This document shows positions 53,426-63,849 of a stretch of 64,000 bases of DNA, in pieces (the first letter of the stretch is position 1; the number at the start of each line of letters is the position of its first letter). The DNA lies in contig NZ_CP090066.1 of the NCBI RefSeq assembly GCF_021391535.1, positions 4,177,501 to 4,241,500 of the forward strand, read 5' to 3'. The translations under genes and the position numbers were made by a program. The notes beneath the pieces were generated by a model. That model did no database searches. It worked only from the letters and a program-made list of their open reading frames with translations, and was not told the DNA's origin. This stretch comes from Aurantimonas sp. HBX-1. Lineage in GTDB: Bacteria; Pseudomonadota; Alphaproteobacteria; Rhizobiales; Rhizobiaceae.

Positions 53426-54426
53426 GCGACAATCCCTACGGCAATTCCTTCGGCGGCGGCTACGGCGCCCAGACCAGCCGGCCGTCCGCTCCGGCGGCCC
53501 CGGCCCCTTCCGCCGGGCTGCAGGGCTTCGGCGCGGCGCCGCAGGCGGCCCCGGCCGGCGACCTGGTGAAGGACACGACCACGGCGAAATTCGCCGCCGA
53601 CGTCATCCAGGAATCGCGCAACCAGCCGGTGCTGGTGGATTTCTGGGCGCCCTGGTGCGGCCCGTGCAAGCAGCTGACCCCGATCCTCGAGCGCGCCGTC
53701 CAGGCTGCCGGCGGCCGGGTCAAGCTGGTCAAGATGAACATCGACGAGCACCCGGCGATCGCCGGCCAGCTCGGCGTCCAGTCGATCCCGGCGGTATTCG
53801 CCTTCGTCGGCGGCCAGCCGGTGGACGGCTTCATGGGGGCGCTGCCGGAGAGCGAGGTCAAGGCCTTCATCGACCGCCTCACCAAGGGCGCCGGCGGCGA
53901 TCCGCTGGCCGAGGCGCTGGCCCAGGCGAACGAGCTGCTGGCCGAAGGCGACGCCGCGAACGCCGCGCAGCTCTTCGCGGTGATCCTGCAGCACGAGCCG
54001 GGACATGCGGGCGCCACGGCGGGCCTGGCGGAGTGCTATCTCGCGATGGGCGAGCCTGCGCAGGCCCGGGCGATCGTCGACACGGTGCCGGCCGATGCGC
54101 CGGACGAGCCGGCGCTCGCCGCCGTGCGCACCAAGCTGAAGCTCGCCGAGGAGATCGCCGAGCTCGGCGACCCGGTGCAGCTGCAGGCGCGGATCGAGGG
54201 CGATGCCGACGACCACCAGGCGCGCTTCGACCTGGCGCTGATCGCGCAGGCGCAGGGCGACCGGCCGACCGCAGCGGGCCACCTGCTGGAGATCATCCGC
54301 CGCGACCGGACATTCATGGACGACGGCGCGCGGCGCAAGCTGCTGGAGTTCTTCGAGGCCTGGGGCCCGGCCGACCCGGCGACGAAGGAAGCCCGCCGCA
54401 AGCTCTCGACGCTGCTCTTCTCCTGA
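53422..54426 (+). CDS. CnoX/YbbN-like thioredoxin-TPR chaperone
   Basis: 334 residues. Thioredoxin domain with intact WCGPCK (about residues 76-81), then TPR-like helices (about 165-300). The Pro/Ala-rich N-terminal extension is variable. YbbN/CnoX proteins hold oxidised, unfolding-prone clients and hand them to chaperones; the complete CxxC implies redox activity, unlike E. coli YbbN (SxxC). Linked by ATGA to the ProXp gene. Confidence 0.9.
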   Translation: MSDNPYGNSFGGGYGAQTSRPSAPAAPAPSAGLQGFGAAPQAAPAGDLVKDTTTAKFAADVIQESRNQPVLVDFWAPWCGPCKQLTPILERAVQAAGGRVKLVKMNIDEHPAIAGQLGVQSIPAVFAFVGGQPVDGFMGALPESEVKAFIDRLTKGAGGDPLAEALAQANELLAEGDAANAAQLFAVILQHEPGHAGATAGLAECYLAMGEPAQARAIVDTVPADAPDEPALAAVRTKLKLAEEIAELGDPVQLQARIEGDADDHQARFDLALIAQAQGDRPTAAGHLLEIIRRDRTFMDDGARRKLLEFFEAWGPADPATKEARRKLSTLLFS

Positions 54427-54539
54427 GCGGGCACCCGCGCCCGCCGCTCCCAAAGGGCGGCGGGCAGCGCCCTGTCGCCGCATCCCCTTGAGATCGCCCG
54501 CCAAGGCTCCACATGCCGGATCGGTAACGGAGAACGCCC

Positions 54540-55223
54540 TTGGTCCAGGCCGGCAACTACAACTACACCGACGAATCGGACCTGCCCAACGTGGTGCCGG
54601 TCTTCCCGCTGGGCGGTGCGCTGCTCCTGCCGGGTGGCCAGCTGCCGCTCAACATCTTCGAGCCGCGCTATCTGCAGATGCTGGACGACGCCATGGCTGG
54701 ACGGCGGATCATCGCGATGATCCAGCCGAGCCTCGACGGCGCCAAGCGCGAGGACGGCGAGCCGGAGCTCTGCCAGGTCGGCTGTCTCGGCCGCATCACC
54801 TCGCTGAGCGAGACCGGCGACGGGCGCTGCATCGTCAATCTGCACGGCATCGCGCGCTTCCGGGTGATCGAGGAGATCGCCTCGCGCACCCCATACCGGA
54901 TGTGCCGGATCGCCGCCTTCGTCGGCGACCTCAATCTCGGCGAGGGTGCCGAGGAGGTCAATCGCGACGCCCTGCTGAAGGCGTTCCGGCAGTATCTCGA
55001 CGCCAACCAGCTGGAAGCCGACTGGGAGAGCGTCACCCGCGCCTCCAACGAGACGCTGGTCAACGCGCTGTGCATGATGTCGCCCTATGGCGCGGCGGAA
55101 AAGCAGGCGCTGCTCGAGGCGCCGGATCTGAAGACGCGCGCCGACACGCTGATCGCCATCACCGAGATCTCGCTGGCGCGGGACGGCGAGGAGGGCGACG
55201 GCACGTCGCACACGTTGCAGTGA
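54540..55223 (+). CDS. Lon substrate-binding-domain protein
   Basis: 227 residues. Starts at TTG 54540 with GGAGAA upstream. VPVFPLGGALLLPGGQLPLNIFEPRYLQMLDDAM is the N-terminal LON domain without the ATPase and protease parts. C-terminal segment is helical (LLKAFRQYLDANQLEADWE). Probably an adaptor or chaperone-like protein; conserved in this order next to the CnoX-like gene and Trm112. Confidence 0.88.
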   Translation: MVQAGNYNYTDESDLPNVVPVFPLGGALLLPGGQLPLNIFEPRYLQMLDDAMAGRRIIAMIQPSLDGAKREDGEPELCQVGCLGRITSLSETGDGRCIVNLHGIARFRVIEEIASRTPYRMCRIAAFVGDLNLGEGAEEVNRDALLKAFRQYLDANQLEADWESVTRASNETLVNALCMMSPYGAAEKQALLEAPDLKTRADTLIAITEISLARDGEEGDGTSHTLQ

Positions 55224-55272
55224 GCGGGCAGGCCGTGATCACCTGCGCCGCGGCTTGGGGAGCCATCCCGGC

Positions 55273-55473
55273 ATGAAAGAGGAAACCGAGCGGGCCGAGA
55301 CGCTGCGGCCGGACCCGAAGCTTCTGGAGCTGCTGGTCTGTCCGCTGACCAAGACGCCGCTGGTCTACGACCGCGAGGCGAACGAGCTGGTCTCGCGGGC
55401 CGCCAAGCTGGCGTTCCCGATCCGCCACGGCATCCCGATCATGCTGGTCTCCGAGGCCCGCGAACTCGGCTGA
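55273..55473 (+). CDS. Trm112-family protein
   Basis: 66 residues. LLELLVCPLTKTPLVYDREANELVSRAAKLAFPIRHGIPIML, the short Trm112/YcaR fold, here with only one of the usual zinc cysteines. In other organisms it stabilises methyltransferases. ATG 55273 is preceded by GGGGAG; a TTG at 55255 is less likely. Confidence 0.88.
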   Translation: MKEETERAETLRPDPKLLELLVCPLTKTPLVYDREANELVSRAAKLAFPIRHGIPIMLVSEARELG

Positions 55474-55507
55474 GCCGCGAGCGGCGACGTCGGCGCACGC
55501 CCGACGC

Positions 55508-55537
55508 AAAAGGGCCGGACGCTGCGGCCCGGCCCTT
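55508..55537. terminator. Terminator after the Trm112 gene
   Basis: AAGGGCCGG / CCGGCCCTT hairpin with a 10-12-nt loop, A-run before it and TTC after; between convergent genes. Confidence 0.7.
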
Positions 55538-55561
55538 CATCTTAATGCATCGTTAGCGACG

Positions 55562-55897
55562 TCACTGCGCTGGCGGGGCCGCCGGGGCGTTGCCCTGCGC
55601 GGCGGTGGCTTCCCTCGCCTTGGCCAGCACGTCGTTCTGGGCCAGAACGAGGCTCTGGATGCAGGCATTCTCGTCATTGGCGCCACGGGCGGTCTCGGCC
55701 TTCGCCACATGTTCGGCGGCCGACGTGGTGTCGAGCCCGGCCGCACCGGCCTGGTCGATCAGCGACTGGATCTGCGGCAGCGCCTCGGCGCAGGTGGGGG
55801 TGGGCTGCGGCGCGCCCATCTCGGGCGGCGCGCTCTGGGCCGCCGCGGCGACGGTGCCGAGGGCGAGCAGCCCGGCGGCGAAAATCGTGGTCTTCAT
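55562..55897 (-). CDS. Small secreted protein, hypothetical
   Basis: 111 residues with a signal peptide (MKTTIFAAGLLALGTVAAAAQ) and a Pro/Ala-rich helical mature part with two cysteines (CAEALPQIQSLIDQAG; NACIQSLVLAQ). Start chosen at 55897 (GGAG 8 nt before). Family unknown. Confidence 0.65.
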   Translation of the reverse strand: MKTTIFAAGLLALGTVAAAAQSAPPEMGAPQPTPTCAEALPQIQSLIDQAGAAGLDTTSAAEHVAKAETARGANDENACIQSLVLAQNDVLAKAREATAAQGNAPAAPPAQ

Positions 55898-56230
55898 GTC
55901 GGTCTCCGGATTCATCTGAGGCCGCCCGAGCGGCGGCTTCGCCAATGGGTCCGAGGCTGACGGCGCAACGCGGCCCGAATGGGGTCGCACCGCGCTCATT
56001 CCGGGGCGATTTTGCTGCAGCCTGCCGCATCGTCCCCACGGCGCCGCCACGCTCGGGTGTTCGCCGCCGTCAGCCGAGGAGCCCGGCGGTGAGCGCCAGG
56101 CAGGTCGCCAGCGATGCCGCCAGCAGCAATCCCTCCGCCACCGAAAGCCGGATCCTTGCCCCGCGCATGTGCCGCAGCCGCGCGCGCGGCGCAGGGGCGG
56201 CCGCCCCGCAACCGCCGGCCAGCCGGCCGG

Positions 56231-57958
56231 TCAAATGCCGGCGCCGTCGCCGACCGTCGTCGGGTCGGCACGCTCGCCCGGCGGCGGAACGGCGTCGGCG
56301 CCGAAGGCCGCGGCGACGAAGGGCCGGAGCGCCAGGTCCAGCAGCGCCAGGCCCAGCGCCGGCAACAGGCCCAGCCCGAACAGGAAGGCGAGGAATCCGA
56401 CCAGCAGCGCCGCCGCGGCCCGATAGAGCAGCACGCTGCGCCGGAGCGCCGGCTCGGCATCGCCGGCCTGGCCGAGCCACAGCGCCTGCAGCCTGGCCGG
56501 CGCGCCCTCTGGTTCGGCGGCTGCCACCGGCCGGGGAGCTGCGGCGCCGAGGGCGGTAACGACGCCGAGCGCCACCGTCTCGTTGGTCAGCTGGTCGATC
56601 AGGATGAAGGAGCCGAGCTCGCGGTTCGCCTCGTAGGTGGTCGCCACCGGCGGCCGGTCGAAGGCGATGGTCACCCGGCCGATCTCGTTCATGATCAGCG
56701 CGCTGGTCGGCCGCGCCTCGAAGGAGTGGATGTCGATCGCGGCATCGAGGCCGCGCACGATGGCCGGCGTCGTCGCCGCCCCGAGTCTCGCGACAAAGCG
56801 GCCGCCGGCGATCAGCGGCCGTTCCGCCATCCAGAGAATCTCGGCCTGCAGCTTGCTCGCCACCGCGACCTTGTCGGCGGCTGCGACGATGACGTCGCCG
56901 CGCGACACGTCGACCTCGTCGGCGAGCGTCAGCGTCACCGCCTCGCCGGCCCCGGCCGACTCGACGATGCCATCCGGGCCGTGGACCGCCTGCACGCGGC
57001 TCGCCCGCCCGCCCGGCATGACCTTGACGGCGTCGCCGGCCCTGACCTCGCCGCCGACGATCGTGCCGGCAAAGCCGCGGAAGTCCAGATGCGGCCGGTT
57101 GACCCACTGCACCGGCAGCCGGAAGGCCGCCTCGGACGGCGCGAAGGTCGGCGGCTCGACGGCTTCGAGATGGGCGAGCAGCGTGCGGCCGCGGTACCAG
57201 GCCATGTTCGGCGAGGGCACCGCGACATTGTCGCCATTCTTGGCCGAGACCGGGATGAAGGCGACGTCGGTGAAGCCGAAGGAGGGCAAAATCTCTTCGT
57301 AGTCACGCTTGATCGCCTCGAAGCGATCCTCCGAGAAGTCGACGAGATCCATCTTGTTGATGGCGACGACGACGCTCTTGATGCCGACCAGCGAGGTGAT
57401 GAAGGAGTGCCGCCGCGTCTGCGGCAGGATGCCCTTGCGCGCGTCGACGAGGATCACCGCGAGCTCCGCCTGGCTGGCGCCGGTCGCCATGTTGCGGGTG
57501 TACTGCTCGTGGCCGGGCGTGTCGGCGATGATGAAGGCGCGGTTGCCGGTCGAGAAGTAGCGATAGGCGACGTCGATGGTGATGCCCTGCTCGCGCTCGG
57601 CCGACAAGCCGTCGACGAGCAGCGCGAAATCGAGATCGGCGCCGGTGGTGCCGAACTTCTTCGAATCGCGCTTCAGCGTCTCCAGCTGGTCGTCGAAGAC
57701 GGCGTTGGTCTCGTAGAGCAGCCGGCCGATCAGCGTCGACTTGCCGTCGTCGACCGAGCCGCAGGTGATGAAGCGCAGCAGCGACGCGGCGGGAGCCAGC
57801 GGGCCGGCGAGGGGATCGTCCGAAAAGTCCTCGTCCGGTGCGGGACCGGCGAAGCGCTCGTCCTCGGCGATGACGGCCGGGTTGGCGATCGGGGCGAGCG
57901 ATGCGTCGACGGTCTCGAGCGTCTCGAGGTCACGCTTCCTGGGCAGGGCGCCGGTCAT
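56231..57958 (-). CDS. cysN: Sulfate adenylyltransferase subunit 1 (GTPase)
   Basis: 575 residues, longer than the usual ~470. EF-Tu-like GTPase that drives APS synthesis with CysD. Motifs: GSVDDGKSTLIGRLL (G1), DTPGHEQYTRNM (G3), NKMDLVDF (G4). No fused APS kinase (CysC) domain follows. Unusual: an N-terminal extension of about 55 residues and a hydrophobic C-terminal tail of about 75 residues (LYRAAAALLVGFLAFLFGLGLL and following) with one or two transmembrane segments. Coupled to cysD by TGATG. Confidence 0.94.
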   Translation of the reverse strand: MTGALPRKRDLETLETVDASLAPIANPAVIAEDERFAGPAPDEDFSDDPLAGPLAPAASLLRFITCGSVDDGKSTLIGRLLYETNAVFDDQLETLKRDSKKFGTTGADLDFALLVDGLSAEREQGITIDVAYRYFSTGNRAFIIADTPGHEQYTRNMATGASQAELAVILVDARKGILPQTRRHSFITSLVGIKSVVVAINKMDLVDFSEDRFEAIKRDYEEILPSFGFTDVAFIPVSAKNGDNVAVPSPNMAWYRGRTLLAHLEAVEPPTFAPSEAAFRLPVQWVNRPHLDFRGFAGTIVGGEVRAGDAVKVMPGGRASRVQAVHGPDGIVESAGAGEAVTLTLADEVDVSRGDVIVAAADKVAVASKLQAEILWMAERPLIAGGRFVARLGAATTPAIVRGLDAAIDIHSFEARPTSALIMNEIGRVTIAFDRPPVATTYEANRELGSFILIDQLTNETVALGVVTALGAAAPRPVAAAEPEGAPARLQALWLGQAGDAEPALRRSVLLYRAAAALLVGFLAFLFGLGLLPALGLALLDLALRPFVAAAFGADAVPPPGERADPTTVGDGAGI

Positions 57959-58860
57959 CAGAAATAGCCTTCCTGCTTCTTCTCTTCCATCGAGGCGCCG
58001 GAATCCTGGTCGATGACCCGTCCCTGGCGCTCGGAGGTGCGCGAGCCGCGCATTTCGGCAATGATGTCTTCAAGGCTTGCCGCGGAGGACTCCACCGCGC
58101 CGGTCAGCGGATAGCAGCCGAGCGTCCGGAAGCGCACCATCATGGTCTCGACCGTCTCGCCGGGCTTGAGCTTCATGCGCTCGTCGTCGCGCATGATCAG
58201 CGCGCCGTCACGCCGCACGATCGGGCGCGGCGCGGCGAAATACAGCGGCACGACGGGGATGTTCTCGATGGCGATGTAGTCCCACACGTCCTGCTCGGTC
58301 CAGTTGGACAGCGGGAAGACGCGGAAGCTCTCGCCCTTCTTCTTGCGGGTGTTGAACAGGCGCCAGGGCTCCGGCCGCTGGTTCTTGGCGTCCCAGCGAT
58401 GCTCCGGCGTGCGCAGCGAGAAGATGCGCTCCTTGGCGCGGCTCTTCTCCTCGTCGCGCCGCGCGCCGCCGAAGGCGGCGTCGAACCGATACTTGTCGAG
58501 CGCCTGCTTCAGCGCCTCGGTCTTCATCACGTCGGTATGGACTCTGGAGCCGGAATCGAACGGATTGATGCCGGCGCGCACGCCCTCCTCGTTGGTGTGG
58601 ACGATGAGGTCGAGCCCGAGATCCTTGGCGCGCTGGTCGCGGAAGGCGATCATCTCGCGGAACTTCCAGGTCGTGTCGACGTGCAGCAGCGGGAAGGGCG
58701 GCTTGCCGGGGGCAAACGCCTTCATCGCCAGATGCAGCATCACGGCGGAATCCTTGCCGATCGAATAGAGCATCACCGGGTTGTCGGCGGTCGCCGCCAC
58801 CTCGCGCAGGATGAAGATCGATTCGGCCTCGAGCCGCTGCAGATGGGTCATGGGCTTCAT
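57958..58860 (-). CDS. cysD: Sulfate adenylyltransferase subunit 2
   Basis: 300 residues, normal. ATP pyrophosphatase-type subunit that joins sulfate to ATP. PP-loop SIGKDSAVMLHLA, C-terminal FRTLGCYPLTGAVESSA. Starts inside the cysH stop (ATGA overlap). Confidence 0.96.
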   Translation of the reverse strand: MKPMTHLQRLEAESIFILREVAATADNPVMLYSIGKDSAVMLHLAMKAFAPGKPPFPLLHVDTTWKFREMIAFRDQRAKDLGLDLIVHTNEEGVRAGINPFDSGSRVHTDVMKTEALKQALDKYRFDAAFGGARRDEEKSRAKERIFSLRTPEHRWDAKNQRPEPWRLFNTRKKKGESFRVFPLSNWTEQDVWDYIAIENIPVVPLYFAAPRPIVRRDGALIMRDDERMKLKPGETVETMMVRFRTLGCYPLTGAVESSAASLEDIIAEMRGSRTSERQGRVIDQDSGASMEEKKQEGYF

Positions 58861-59645
58861 TGCGGCAGTCTTTCAAAGGCAGCGTCGCCCTCGGCGGGGC
58901 GGTGGTTGTCGGCGCGCACCGGCCGACCGGCATCGTCGACATGCAGGCCGCATTCGCGCTTGGTCTCTTCCTCCCACCACCAGCGGCCCGCCCGCTCCGG
59001 CTCGCCGGGCAGCAGGGCCCGCGTGCAGGGCGCGCAGCCGATCGACAGGAAGTTCTTTGCGTGCAGCGTGTTGACCGGGACGCCGTTCGCCTCGGTGAAA
59101 CGGACGATCGCGTCGCGCGACCAGTCGAAGATCGGGTTGGCCTTGACCAGCCCGCGGGCGCCGTCGAAGCCGACGAAATCCATGTCGGCGCGGTTGGCCG
59201 ACTGGTCGCGGCGCAGGCCGGTGATCCAGCCCGAAGCGCCGGCGAGCGCCCGGCCGAGCGGCTCGACCTTGCGCACGCCGCAGCAGTTCTTGCGGAACTC
59301 CGGCGCGTAGTAGAAGCCGTCGATACCCTGGTCGTTGACAAGTTCCTCTAGCGCCTCGCCGCGCGGATACATGGCGCGGATGCGGTGGCCGTATTTTTCC
59401 TCGGTCTCGCGCCAGAGCGCGTAGGTCTCGGGAAACAGCCGGCCGGTATCCAGCGTCTTCACCGCGATCGGCAGGTCGTTGGCGAAGATCAGATGGGTGA
59501 TCATCTGGTCCTCGATGCCGAGGCTGGTGGTGAACACCACCGGGCCGGGCACGTGTTTGGCCATCGCCTCCAGCCGCTCGAGCGGCGTCATCGACGCGAA
59601 GCTGGCGTTGAACGCGGAGGCAAGTTCCCTCAGTCTCTCCGACAT
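58857..59645 (-). CDS. cysH: Adenylyl-sulfate (APS) reductase
   Basis: 262 residues. Reduces activated sulfate to sulfite with thioredoxin. The paired cysteines (KNCCGVRKVEPL and SIGCAPCTRALLPG) bind the [4Fe-4S] cluster of the APS-reducing subgroup, and the C-terminal ECGLH holds the catalytic Cys. With CysD/CysN and no CysC nearby, APS rather than PAPS is the expected substrate. Starts about 5 bp after the DUF934 gene. Confidence 0.93.
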   Translation of the reverse strand: MSERLRELASAFNASFASMTPLERLEAMAKHVPGPVVFTTSLGIEDQMITHLIFANDLPIAVKTLDTGRLFPETYALWRETEEKYGHRIRAMYPRGEALEELVNDQGIDGFYYAPEFRKNCCGVRKVEPLGRALAGASGWITGLRRDQSANRADMDFVGFDGARGLVKANPIFDWSRDAIVRFTEANGVPVNTLHAKNFLSIGCAPCTRALLPGEPERAGRWWWEEETKRECGLHVDDAGRPVRADNHRPAEGDAAFERLPQ

Positions 59646-59649
59646 CGCA

Positions 59650-60155
59650 TCAGCCTTTCCGGGCCGCGAGGCGCTGCTGGAGGATGCTGGCCTCGGCCGT
59701 TTCGTAACCGCTCTGGTAGCGGGCGCTGATGGCGTCCTTCGCCGCCATCCACTGCTGCACCGGCTGGCGGTTGGCCATGGTCTGCGGCAGCTCGACCTCG
59801 TCGAAGCCGCAGGCCAGCGCGTCGGCGAACTGGTCGGCGATCAGCGGGCCGGACGCACGCAACGTGCCGGCGAAGCCGGCGCGCCGCAGGCGCTTGGCCA
59901 GCGACAGGCCGCGCCCGTCGGAGAAGGACGGGAACTCGACGGCGATCAGGTCGACGGCACCGAAGAAGGGCACGATCTCCTCCACCGGGGCGCTGTTGGG
60001 CACCGACAGGCCGAAGCGGCGGTTGCTGCCCGCGGCCAGCACCGCGCCGGCGAGCGCCAGCGGCACCAGCACAGGCGCTTCCACGGCGGCGGCAGCCTCG
60101 GCGGAGTCGATCCGCACGTAATCGTCGGGTTTGTCGCCGGATGCGGTGATGACGG

Positions 60156-60159
<4 letters not shown>
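59650..60159 (-). CDS. DUF934 protein of the sulfite reductase operon
   Basis: 169 residues. NSAPVEEIVPFFGAVDLIAVEFPSFSDGRGLSLAKRLR is the DUF934 core. It always travels between cysI and cysH in this order and may supply electrons or assemble the sulfite reductase; role unproven. Start overlaps the cysI stop (ATGA). Confidence 0.9.
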
Positions 60160-61847
<1,688 letters not shown>

Positions 61848-61937
61848 GGAAACTCCTGTCGTCTCGGTCCGAAAAGCGGGATCATGCCGCCGGTCAAATC
61901 ATCCGGGCTGCTGCGGCGGGAAACCGCCGCAAGCGCC

Positions 61938-62288
61938 TCAGGCCGGCGTGGCGAACTCGGCCTGCTTGCCCATGTCGGGGTGAATGGACGGGCCCTTCTG
62001 CCGCATGGCGTCGCGGAAATGCCGGGCGCGCGGCAGGCCGGTACTCGTCAGGTCGACCGGCACCAGATACGGGTCGACCACCAGATTGGCGGCGAAGGCG
62101 GCCTTGCCCTCCGCCTCCATCGTCGCGGCGCTATCGGCGTCGAAGGCAATGCGCGCGGCGGACGGGTCGAGAGTCCAGCCGGACTCCGCGAGGAACACGA
62201 CGTCGCCGTCGAGAAGGTGGTTCGCCATCAGGATCGCCGGAAGGGTATCGCCCCTGACCTTCGATCCGGCCCGGTGTTCGGCTGCCAT
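61938..62288 (-). CDS. DUF2849 protein
   Basis: 116 residues. MANHLLDGDVVFLAESGWTLDPSAARIAFD is the DUF2849 signature. It typically lies between cysG and cysI; here it is the first gene of the cluster and cysG is absent from the window. Start 62288 has GGGAGAA. Confidence 0.88.
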   Translation of the reverse strand: MAAEHRAGSKVRGDTLPAILMANHLLDGDVVFLAESGWTLDPSAARIAFDADSAATMEAEGKAAFAANLVVDPYLVPVDLTSTGLPRARHFRDAMRQKGPSIHPDMGKQAEFATPA

Positions 62289-62328
62289 TGGCGTTCTCCC
62301 GTGCTGATCCCAATAGGTGCTGAGCGCC

Positions 62329-62344
62329 ACGCCCGATCGGGCGT
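62329..62344. promoter_or_regulatory. Perfect 16-bp palindrome upstream of the sulfate assimilation operon
   Basis: ACGCCCGATCGGGCGT, located 41 bp before the DUF2849 start codon, in the expected 5' leader or promoter. Could be an operator or a hairpin; not a recognised CysB site. Confidence 0.45.
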
Positions 62345-62480
62345 CACGCCGAGGCTCTTAGATAGGCGCAATCGCTTGCGACGGCGGCGGCGGGGATTGC
62401 CTTGTATCCCGCCAAGGGGAAAGAATTTGCTGCCATAAGGGGGAGCGGCGACCGATTCCGTTTCCCGGCACCGAATACCC

Positions 62481-63728
62481 TCAGATCGGCTCGCCCTGCA
62501 GCAGGCGCGGCGAGGGTCCGCGCGTCAGGCCGGCGGCCTGGCCGATGAAGAACTGCTTCAGCGGCGGGGCGCGGTCGACCAGCGACAGGCCGAAGGAGCG
62601 GGCGGCGCGCAACAGCCGGCTGTCGTTGGAGAACAGCCGGTTCAGCACGTCGGTGGTGATGCCCATCTGCAGCGTGTCGAAGCGGCGCCAGCGCTGGTAG
62701 GTCTCCAGCACGTCGAGCGCGCCGATGTCGAGCCCGAGGCGGTCGGCCTCGACGACGGTCTGGGCGAGGGCCGCGGCGTCCTTGAAGCCGAGATTGAGTC
62801 CCTGGCCGGCGATCGGATGGATGCCGTGCGCGGCGTCGCCGGCGAGCGCGATGCGCGGGCGGACGAAGTCGCGCGCGAGCGTCAGCCCGAGCGGGAAGGC
62901 GCGGCGCCCGCCTTCGACGGTCAGCGCCCCAAGCTTGTGGCCGAAGCGCCGCTCGAGCTCCATCTCGAACAGGAGGTCGTCGGAAGCGACCAGCCGTTCG
63001 GCCTCACGGGTCGGCTCGGTCCAGACCAGCGACGAGCGGTTGCCCTTGAGCGGCAGGATGGCGAACGGGCCGGAGGGCAGGAAATGCTCCTCGGCGCGTC
63101 CCTCGTGCGGGCGCTCGTGCCTGACGGTCGCGACGATGCCGGACTGGCCGTAGTCCCAGTGGACGGTGCGGATGCCGGCCATGTCGCGGATCTTCGAGCG
63201 CACGCCGTCGCAGGCGACGAGCAACCGCGCGTCGATCCTGCCGCCGTCGGCGAGGCGGACGGCGATCGACGCCAGGCCGGGCTCGATGCCCGACACCGCG
63301 ACCGACTGGCGGATCCTGATGCCGAGCGTCTCGGCGCGTTTGCGCAGCGCTTCGTTCAACGCGACGTTCGGCAGCATGTGGGCGAAGGGCTCGCCCGGCT
63401 TGGCTTCGCCTCCGAAGGTGAGGAAGACCGGCCGCACCGGGTCGGAGGTGCGGGAATCGGTGACGATCATCTCGGTGATCGGCTGCGCCTCGTCGCGCAC
63501 CTCGTCCCAGATCTGCAGGCGCTCGAGCATGCGGATCGCCGCCGCGGCGACGGCGGAAGCGCGCTCGTCCTTGCGCCAGACGCCCTCAGGCGCGGCGTCG
63601 ACGACGACGATCGACAGATGCGGCGCGGCGTCGGCGATCGCCACCGCGGTGGTCAGACCGACATAGCCGGCGCCGGCTATGACGATGTCGGCGCGCTCGC
63701 CCCCGTGTCCGTCGATCGTGTCGCTCAT
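62481..63728 (-). CDS. UbiH/UbiF/Coq6-family FAD hydroxylase
   Basis: 415 residues. Ubiquinone-ring hydroxylase: GAGYVGLTTAVAIAD (FAD dinucleotide fold), ACDGVRSKIRDMAG (middle DG motif), GDAAHGIHPIAGQGLNLGFKD (second FAD motif). Which ring position it hydroxylates is not determinable; Rhizobiales often have a UbiL-type broad enzyme. Divergent from tesB, with the start at 63728. Confidence 0.92.
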   Translation of the reverse strand: MSDTIDGHGGERADIVIAGAGYVGLTTAVAIADAAPHLSIVVVDAAPEGVWRKDERASAVAAAAIRMLERLQIWDEVRDEAQPITEMIVTDSRTSDPVRPVFLTFGGEAKPGEPFAHMLPNVALNEALRKRAETLGIRIRQSVAVSGIEPGLASIAVRLADGGRIDARLLVACDGVRSKIRDMAGIRTVHWDYGQSGIVATVRHERPHEGRAEEHFLPSGPFAILPLKGNRSSLVWTEPTREAERLVASDDLLFEMELERRFGHKLGALTVEGGRRAFPLGLTLARDFVRPRIALAGDAAHGIHPIAGQGLNLGFKDAAALAQTVVEADRLGLDIGALDVLETYQRWRRFDTLQMGITTDVLNRLFSNDSRLLRAARSFGLSLVDRAPPLKQFFIGQAAGLTRGPSPRLLQGEPI

Positions 63729-63849
63729 GCCATTCTCCTTCGCGCGCGGTCATGCCGCCCGGCGCCGACGGGTTGACGATCCCGTGCCCCTGGTGCAACG
63801 CCGCAGGTAAGCGGGGGCGACGGCCCCCGCAACCGCGGAGTAGACTAGT

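Noticed and set aside
56070..56168. 32-codon frame downstream of cysN (MRGARIRLSVAEGLLLAASL...)
   Set aside because: Hydrophobic as a small membrane peptide might be, but there is no ribosome binding site.
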